From Streptomyces rubiginosohelvolus (GTDB taxonomy: Bacteria; Actinomycetota; Actinomycetes; Streptomycetales; Streptomycetaceae): a DNA stretch of 64,000 nucleotides. The stretch lies in assembly GCF_014649875.1 (NCBI RefSeq), contig NZ_BMTW01000013.1, positions 124,001 to 188,000 on the forward strand. The letters run 5' to 3'. Shown here one piece after another: positions 58,908 through 64,000 of this stretch; positions within the stretch are counted from its first letter, which is position 1; each line of letters starts with the position of its first letter. A program made the position numbers and the translations under genes. The notes under the pieces are model-generated. The model saw only the letters and a list, made by a program, of their open reading frames with translations, did no database searches and was not told where the DNA came from.

Positions 58908-60401
58908 ATGTTCAATATCGTCCGTATGCGTGCACTATTGGTCACCTCAGTCGGCATCACCTGCGCGGCGGCCCTCACTCTGCCGCTCGCCGCCCCCGCC
59001 CTGTCCGCCCCGCCCGCGCTCTCCGCCTCGGCCCTGCCTCCTGAATCACCGGGAGCCGGGCCGCCGTCGGTACGGGCCGCCGCGCTCCCCGCCGCCGAGT
59101 CCGCGGGCTCGACGCAGTCCCTGCCCCTGGAGCCCCTCGCCGCACCGTCCGACCGGTCCATGGGCCCGGCGACGGCCGGCCAGGGGCTGGAGCGCCGGAC
59201 GGCGCGGCCGTTCTCCCTCGTGGGGGTGGTCTGGGACGACGCGGAGGCCGAACTCCACGGCACGGTCCAGGTCCGCACCCGGGCGACCGGCTCCGCGAAC
59301 TGGTCGGACTGGCAGGACGTCGAGACCCACAACGCCGAACACGCCGCCGACCTCGGCAGCGACGAACGGTCCTCCGGCGCCGTGCGCGGCGCGACCGCCC
59401 CGCTCTGGGTCGGCGCATCGGACGGCGTGGAGGTCCGCGTACGCCCGGAGCCGGCCGATCCGCAGGACCGGTCCGAAGCCGCGCCGCTCCCCGAAGGGCT
59501 GCGCCTCGAACTCGTCGACCCCGGCCCGGACCCCGCACCCGAGCCCGCCGCGGAGACGGCCCCCGAGCCCGCCCGGGCCGCCCCCGTCGGCCGGACCGCC
59601 ACCACGGCGGCGTTCGCGCTCAACCCGTCCCCGCCCACGACGACACCGGCGGTCGTGCCGGAGGTGCTCACCGCCGAGGCCGAGGCGGCCTCGGCCGTCA
59701 ACGCGGAGCTGGCACCGCTCGGTGCGTCCGTCATCCCCGCGCTGACCAAGGCGGAGACGGAGGAGGCGGCGAACGTCGCGCCCGGGGCGAAGCCGTACAT
59801 CGGACCGCGGCCGGGGATCATCACCCGTAAGGGCTGGGGCGCGGACGAGAAGCTCCGCGAGCGCCAGTTCGCGTACACGAAGACCGTCAAGGCGGCCTTC
59901 GTGCACCACAGCGCGACCGGGAACAACTACACCTGCAAGCAGGCGCCCTCGGTGCTCCGCTCCATCTACCGCTACCACGTCAAGAGCAGCGGCTGGCGCG
60001 ACTTCGGCTACAACTTCGCCGTCGACAAGTGCGGAAACATCTACGAGGGCCGGGCCGGCGGTGTCACCAAGGCGGTCCTCGGCGCGCACACCCTGGGCTT
60101 CAACTCCAACACCATGGGCATCGCGGTCCTCGGCTCCTACTCCTCCACCAACCCGCCCGCCGCCGCCGTCACCGCCGTCTCCAAGCTCACCGCCTGGAAG
60201 CTCGGACTGTTCGGCGCCAACCCCAAGGGCAAGGTGACCCTCACCTCCGGCGGAAGCAACAAGTACAAGGCGGGTGCGAAGGTCAAGATGAACGTCATCT
60301 CGGGCCACCGGGACGGGTTCGCAACCGAATGCCCCGGAGCGCGTCTTTACAAGAAGCTCGGCAAGGCCAGGACCAGCTCCGCCAAACTACAGGGCCGCTG
60401 A
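58908..60401 (+). CDS. Exported PGRP/amidase_2-type N-acetylmuramoyl-L-alanine amidase
   Basis: This 497-residue protein has a signal peptide (about 7-34) and a long Ala/Pro/Glu-rich linker with a beta module (SLVGVVWDDAEAEL..., about 95-190). The C-terminal PGRP domain follows: IITRKGWGADE, zinc His in VHHSATG (residues 333-334), FGYNFAVDKCGNIYEGR and ISGHRDG...CPG. It cleaves the stem peptide from MurNAc. The ATG at 58908 has GGAG ten bases upstream; ATG 58926 is the alternative. Divergent from the TIGR03089 gene. Confidence 0.93.
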   Translation: MFNIVRMRALLVTSVGITCAAALTLPLAAPALSAPPALSASALPPESPGAGPPSVRAAALPAAESAGSTQSLPLEPLAAPSDRSMGPATAGQGLERRTARPFSLVGVVWDDAEAELHGTVQVRTRATGSANWSDWQDVETHNAEHAADLGSDERSSGAVRGATAPLWVGASDGVEVRVRPEPADPQDRSEAAPLPEGLRLELVDPGPDPAPEPAAETAPEPARAAPVGRTATTAAFALNPSPPTTTPAVVPEVLTAEAEAASAVNAELAPLGASVIPALTKAETEEAANVAPGAKPYIGPRPGIITRKGWGADEKLRERQFAYTKTVKAAFVHHSATGNNYTCKQAPSVLRSIYRYHVKSSGWRDFGYNFAVDKCGNIYEGRAGGVTKAVLGAHTLGFNSNTMGIAVLGSYSSTNPPAAAVTAVSKLTAWKLGLFGANPKGKVTLTSGGSNKYKAGAKVKMNVISGHRDGFATECPGARLYKKLGKARTSSAKLQGR

Positions 60402-60480
60402 CCGGACGGGGCGGGACCGGTCTGCTTAACTGACCAGTCACATACGAGGCCACGCCCCAGCAGGAAGCAGAGACGGTGCT

Positions 60481-61572
60481 GTGACAGAGGCAAAAGAAGC
60501 GATCCTCCTGGTCGGGGGCAAGGGCACCCGGCTGCGTCCGCTCACGGTGCACACCCCGAAGCCGATGGTCCCGGCGGCGGGGGTCCCCTTCCTCACCCAC
60601 CAGCTGGCGCGGGCCAGGGCGGCCGGGGTGGAGCACATCGTGCTCGCCACGTCCTACCTGGCCGAGGTCTTCGAGCCGTACTTCGGCGACGGCTCCTCGC
60701 TCGGTCTGCACATCGAGTACGTCACCGAGCAGGAGCCGCTCGGCACCGGCGGAGCCATCCGCAACGTGGCGCCGAAGCTGTCCTCGGGGCCGGACGAACC
60801 GGTCCTGATCTTCAACGGCGACATCCTGACCGGGCTCGACATCCGGGCCCTGGTCACCTCGCACACCGTCTCCGGGGCGGATGTCTCCCTCCATCTGACC
60901 CGGGTGGAGGACCCGCGCGCCTTCGGCCTCGTGCCGACCGACGCGACGGGCCGGGTCACCGCCTTCCTGGAGAAGCCGCAGACGCCGGAGGAGATCGTCA
61001 CCGACCAGATCAACGCCGGGGCGTACATCTTCCGGCGCTCGGTCATCGACACGATCCCGTCCGGCCGCCCGGTCTCCGTCGAACGCGAGACCTTCCCCGG
61101 ACTGCTCGCCTCCGGCGCCCATCTCCAGGGCATGGTCGACTCCACGTACTGGCTGGATCTCGGCACCCCCGGCGCCTTCGTGCGCGGCTCCGCCGACCTC
61201 GTCCTCGGCCGCGCACCGTCCCCGGCGGTCCCCGGCCGCTGCGGCGACCGCCTGGTCCTGCCGACCGCCTCCGTGGCCCCGGACGCCAAGCTCACCGGCG
61301 GTACGGTCGTCGGCGCCGGCGCGGTGATCGGCGCGGGCGCGAGGATAGAGGGCTCGACGATCCTGGAGAACGCGATCGTCGAACCGAACGCGGTCATCAC
61401 GGACTCCCTGGTCGGGGCGGGCGCGCGGATCGGCGGCCGTACGGTCCTCGCGGGCGCGGTGATCGGCGACGGCGCCCAGGTGGGCGCGGACAACGAACTG
61501 CGCGACGGGATCAGGATCTGGTGCGGGGCGACACTGCCGGACGGCTCGGTCCGCTTCTCCTCGGACCAGTAG
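60481..61572 (+). CDS. NDP-sugar pyrophosphorylase (mannose-1-phosphate guanylyltransferase-like)
   Basis: This 363-residue protein has the nucleotidyltransferase signature LLVGGKGTRLRPLTVHTPKPMVP, GTGGAIRNVA and FNGDI. A C-terminal left-handed beta-helix of hexapeptide repeats (about 245-350, GAGAVIGAGARI) follows. Such enzymes make GDP-mannose or dTDP/UDP-sugars from sugar-1-phosphate. Streptomyces members beside LCP genes are usually annotated as mannose-1-phosphate guanylyltransferases, but the base specificity cannot be set by eye. GTG start at 60481. Confidence 0.9.
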   Translation: MTEAKEAILLVGGKGTRLRPLTVHTPKPMVPAAGVPFLTHQLARARAAGVEHIVLATSYLAEVFEPYFGDGSSLGLHIEYVTEQEPLGTGGAIRNVAPKLSSGPDEPVLIFNGDILTGLDIRALVTSHTVSGADVSLHLTRVEDPRAFGLVPTDATGRVTAFLEKPQTPEEIVTDQINAGAYIFRRSVIDTIPSGRPVSVERETFPGLLASGAHLQGMVDSTYWLDLGTPGAFVRGSADLVLGRAPSPAVPGRCGDRLVLPTASVAPDAKLTGGTVVGAGAVIGAGARIEGSTILENAIVEPNAVITDSLVGAGARIGGRTVLAGAVIGDGAQVGADNELRDGIRIWCGATLPDGSVRFSSDQ

Positions 61573-61657
61573 CCCCCGCCTGCCCGTACCCTCGACAGAG
61601 CCGTGGGAGGAGCAGCAGCCCTCCCGCACCGACGAGCACCCAGGGACACCGAGCTTC

Positions 61658-62716
61658 GTGGCAGGACGATTCGCCCCCCGCACCACGCGGGCAGCGCTGC
61701 CGCACCAGGCTGCGGGGCGCGGGGCCGCCGCGTCCGGGGCTGGCGCGTCCCGGGCCGCCGCGTCCGGCAGACAGTCCGCCTCCGCCCCGGCCTCGCCCGA
61801 AGGGCCACCCCTGACCCGGGAGTGGACGCCCCAGGCCCCCCTGGACCTCCGCCTGGTGCTGGGTCCGCTGCGCCGGGGCCCGGCGGACCCGACGTTCCGG
61901 ATGACGGGGGACGGCACGTTCTGGCGGGCGACCCGCACGCCCGCGGGCCCCGGCACGCTGCGCATCGCGCGCCGCGGCGACCGGATCGCGGCGGCGGCGT
62001 GGGGCCCCGGCGCGGACTGGCTGCTGGAGGGCCTGCCGGCGCTCCTGGGCGCGGAGGACGACCCGGACGCGTTCGTCCCGCGCCACCGCCTGCTGGCCCT
62101 GACCCGGCACCGCCGCCAGGGGCTGCGCCTGCTGCGCACGGGCCTGGTGCTGGAGTCGCTGATCCCCTCGGTCCTGGAGCAGAAGGTCACCACGGACGAG
62201 GCGTACCGCGCCTGGCGCCACCTGGTCCGCCGCTTCGGCACGCCCGCGCCCGGCCCCACCGCCGACCTGGGCCTGCACGTCATGCCGGACCCGCGCGGCT
62301 GGGCGATGATCCCGTCCTGGGAATGGCACAAGGCGAACGTCGACGCCAGGCGCTCGTCGACGATCCTGCGAGCCGTACGCGTGGCCCGCCGCCTGGAGGA
62401 AGCGGCGACGATGCCGCTGCCCGAGGCGCTGGCCCGCCTCCAGCTGATCCCCGGAATCGGCCCCTGGACGGCGGCGGAGACCCTCCAGCGCTCGAACGGC
62501 GCGGCGGACGCGGTCACGATCGGCGACCTGCACCTCCCCGGCATCGTCGGCCACGCCCTGGCGGACAACCGCGATGCGGACGACGAGGAGATGCTGAGGC
62601 TGCTGACCCCCTACGAGGGCCAACGCCACCGAGCGACGCGCCTGATCCTGCTCTCGGGCCGCATCCCGGCCCGCAGGGCACCGAGGATGCAGCCGGGCAA
62701 CATCGTGAACCTGTAA
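61658..62716 (+). CDS. AlkA-like DNA-3-methyladenine glycosylase II
   Basis: This 352-residue protein has the HhH-GPD fold: LQLIPGIGPWTAAETL (helix-hairpin-helix) and the catalytic Asp region DAVTIGDLHLPG about 20 residues on. An N-terminal alanine-rich extension (about 60 residues) precedes it. It excises alkylated bases. GTG start at 61658. It forms a short array with the pyrophosphorylase (85 bp) and precedes a repeat element. Confidence 0.88.
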   Translation: MAGRFAPRTTRAALPHQAAGRGAAASGAGASRAAASGRQSASAPASPEGPPLTREWTPQAPLDLRLVLGPLRRGPADPTFRMTGDGTFWRATRTPAGPGTLRIARRGDRIAAAAWGPGADWLLEGLPALLGAEDDPDAFVPRHRLLALTRHRRQGLRLLRTGLVLESLIPSVLEQKVTTDEAYRAWRHLVRRFGTPAPGPTADLGLHVMPDPRGWAMIPSWEWHKANVDARRSSTILRAVRVARRLEEAATMPLPEALARLQLIPGIGPWTAAETLQRSNGAADAVTIGDLHLPGIVGHALADNRDADDEEMLRLLTPYEGQRHRATRLILLSGRIPARRAPRMQPGNIVNL

Positions 62717-62759
62717 TTCCAGCCTCTCCGGCGCCTTCTCCAGCGTCTCCGGGCAATTT

Positions 62760-62805
62760 CAGCCCCTCCGGCGTTTGAGGGGCGGGGTCCGGGGCGGAGC
62801 CCCGG
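62760..62805. repeat. Streptomyces intergenic repeat-like element
   Basis: The block CAGCCCCTCCGGCGTTTGAG... followed by GGTCCGGGGCGGAGCCCCGG folds into two hairpins: CCCCTC/GAGGGG (62763-62782) and CCGGGGC-gga-GCCCCGG (62789-62805). I recall near-identical sequence between genes throughout Streptomyces genomes. A degenerate copy of its start (agcctctccggcg) lies at 62721. It separates two convergent genes. Confidence 0.55.
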
Positions 62806-62864
62806 TTTCGGGAAGGGGCGGGTAGGGGACAAGCCCCGCGCAGCGGCCCGCCCCCCCCCGGCCC

Positions 62865-64000
62865 TCACCGCACGGTGAGAAACTCCTCCGCCTCCCGAAC
62901 AGCCCGCTCCCGAGGCACCCCCACCCCATGCCCCACAGCCACCGCCCCCAACGGATCCCAGGACGACGGCAGCGAGAGCACCTCCCGCACCACCGGCCGG
63001 CAGAACATCGTCGAGGACACCCACGCCGACCCCAGCCGCTCACCCGCCAGCGCCACCAGGAAGTTCTGCACCCCGGCCCCCGCCGCGACCACGAACATCT
63101 CGCGCTCCGCGGTGTCGCGCCGCTCGTCCCCGTACGTGTGGGAGCCGTCCATCACCAGGCACGGCACCACCAGATACGGCGCGTTGCGCAGCACATCCCC
63201 GCGCCGCACCCGCTTGGCGATCGACTCCTCGCTCTTCCCGTCGCGCCGCAGATCCTCGATCCACGCCTCCCGCATCGCGTCGAGCAGCCGGGTCCGCGAC
63301 TCGGCGGACTCCAGCAGGACGAACCGCCACGGCGTCGTGTGATGCGGCGCGGGCGCGGTGACGGCAGCCGCCACGGCGCGCCGCACCGCCCCCGGATCCA
63401 CCGGCTCGTCGCTGAACTCGCGCACCGTACGCCGCAGCGTCACCGCTTCCCGCACGGCCTCGGACGTACCCAGCCGGAACATGTCATCGGCAGCACTCCG
63501 CACGAGCGCACGCGCACCGGGCTCATCGTCCCCGGCGGAGGCGACCACATGCGACAACCCCCGGACCACCGCCACCGGCAGCCCCTCCGCCTTGCCCTTG
63601 ACCAGATCCCCGGCCGAGGCCAGCTCGTCCGCCGTGGCCACGACCGTGGCGCTGAGCGGATTGCCGTACGCGTCCGTCCCGCCCCGCAGATCGTCCAGCA
63701 CCCGCACCCCGGCCGCACCGATCGCGACGTCGGTCAGCCCGTTGCGCCAGGGCCGCCCGAAGGTGTCCGTGACGACGACGCCGACCTCCACGCCGAGGAT
63801 GTCCCGCAGCCCGTCCCGGATGACACGGGCGGAGGCGTCGGGGTCCTCGGGCAGCAGGAGCACGGTCCCGGCGGGAGTGTTGGACGCGTCGACCCCGGCG
63901 GCGGCCATGACGAGACCCTGCCGGTTCTCCACGATCCGCAGCGTCCCGCGCCGGGCGACGACCCGTACGGTCTCGGCGTCGATGGCGGCCTCGCGGTCCG
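62865..64000 (-). CDS. fbiB: FbiB-type F420-0:gamma-glutamyl ligase / nitroreductase fusion, 5'-truncated
   Basis: The frame stays open to the window edge (DREAAIDAETVRVVARRGTLRI...), so the start is outside. The visible N-terminal half is the CofE domain: RQGLVMAAAGVDASN, VGVVVTDTFGRPWRNG, AAGVRVLDDLRGG. The C-terminal half (from about residue 180) is a nitroreductase-like FMN/F420 domain (RRTVREFSDEPVDPGAVRRAV, TTPWRFVLLES, GAGVQNFLVAL). FbiB adds glutamates to coenzyme F420 and reduces dehydro-F420-0. The ATG/GTG at 63932 is not the true start. Confidence 0.93.
   Translation of the reverse strand, partial: DREAAIDAETVRVVARRGTLRIVENRQGLVMAAAGVDASNTPAGTVLLLPEDPDASARVIRDGLRDILGVEVGVVVTDTFGRPWRNGLTDVAIGAAGVRVLDDLRGGTDAYGNPLSATVVATADELASAGDLVKGKAEGLPVAVVRGLSHVVASAGDDEPGARALVRSAADDMFRLGTSEAVREAVTLRRTVREFSDEPVDPGAVRRAVAAAVTAPAPHHTTPWRFVLLESAESRTRLLDAMREAWIEDLRRDGKSEESIAKRVRRGDVLRNAPYLVVPCLVMDGSHTYGDERRDTAEREMFVVAAGAGVQNFLVALAGERLGSAWVSSTMFCRPVVREVLSLPSSWDPLGAVAVGHGVGVPRERAVREAEEFLTVR

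Overview
The window is a high-GC, densely packed actinobacterial chromosome segment, almost certainly Streptomyces. The clearest marker is a tRNA-Leu with anticodon TAA (5173-5258), the bldA tRNA that reads the rare UUA codon in this genus. GTG starts, ATGA-type gene overlaps, likely leaderless mRNAs and strong GC hairpins between convergent genes fit the same picture. There is no rRNA, CRISPR array, insertion sequence or prophage. The layout is that of a chromosomal core region. Genes are named from sequence alone; no database search was possible.

Left part (1-13800): 3' end of a cyclopropane-fatty-acid synthase, a LolD/FtsX-type ABC exporter pair, bldA with its own promoter, a Bax-inhibitor-1-like membrane protein, two Streptomyces-type hypotheticals, a thiolase, a membrane-tethered SGNH hydrolase, cystathionine beta-synthase, a small membrane protein and an RpiR-type regulator.

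Regulatory and metabolic middle (13800-25900): three roadblock/LC7 proteins plus one DUF4388-like protein. One of these genes carries the only in-frame TTA codon I found in the window. Next come an APC amino-acid permease divergent from the histidine-degradation operon hutU - M20 amidohydrolase - hutF - hutI, then a SigB-family sigma factor with a STAS antagonist and an ATP-binding anti-sigma factor (a partner-switching module matching sigI/arsI/prsI).

Surface-protein cluster (26061-30951): four tightly linked genes encode exported proteins. Two end in sortase signals (LPRTG and LAATG) and share a domain present in three copies; two are membrane-anchored, one of them resembling the neocarzinostatin fold. 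A small exported Cys-containing protein follows. This is the best candidate for an undescribed system.

Right part (31000-64000): peptide transporter, two-component system, GtrA protein, purK-purE, a membrane dipeptidase, a secreted protein made of xGNxG pentapeptides like mycobacterial MPTR proteins, a second SGNH hydrolase, a UDP-glucose dehydrogenase, acyl-CoA dehydrogenase and small enzymes. Then comes an envelope-glycopolymer region: five LCP (LytR-CpsA-Psr) ligases, a glycosyltransferase, a PGRP-type amidase and a sugar-nucleotide pyrophosphorylase. The window closes with an AlkA-like glycosylase and the F420 gene fbiB, cut by the window edge.
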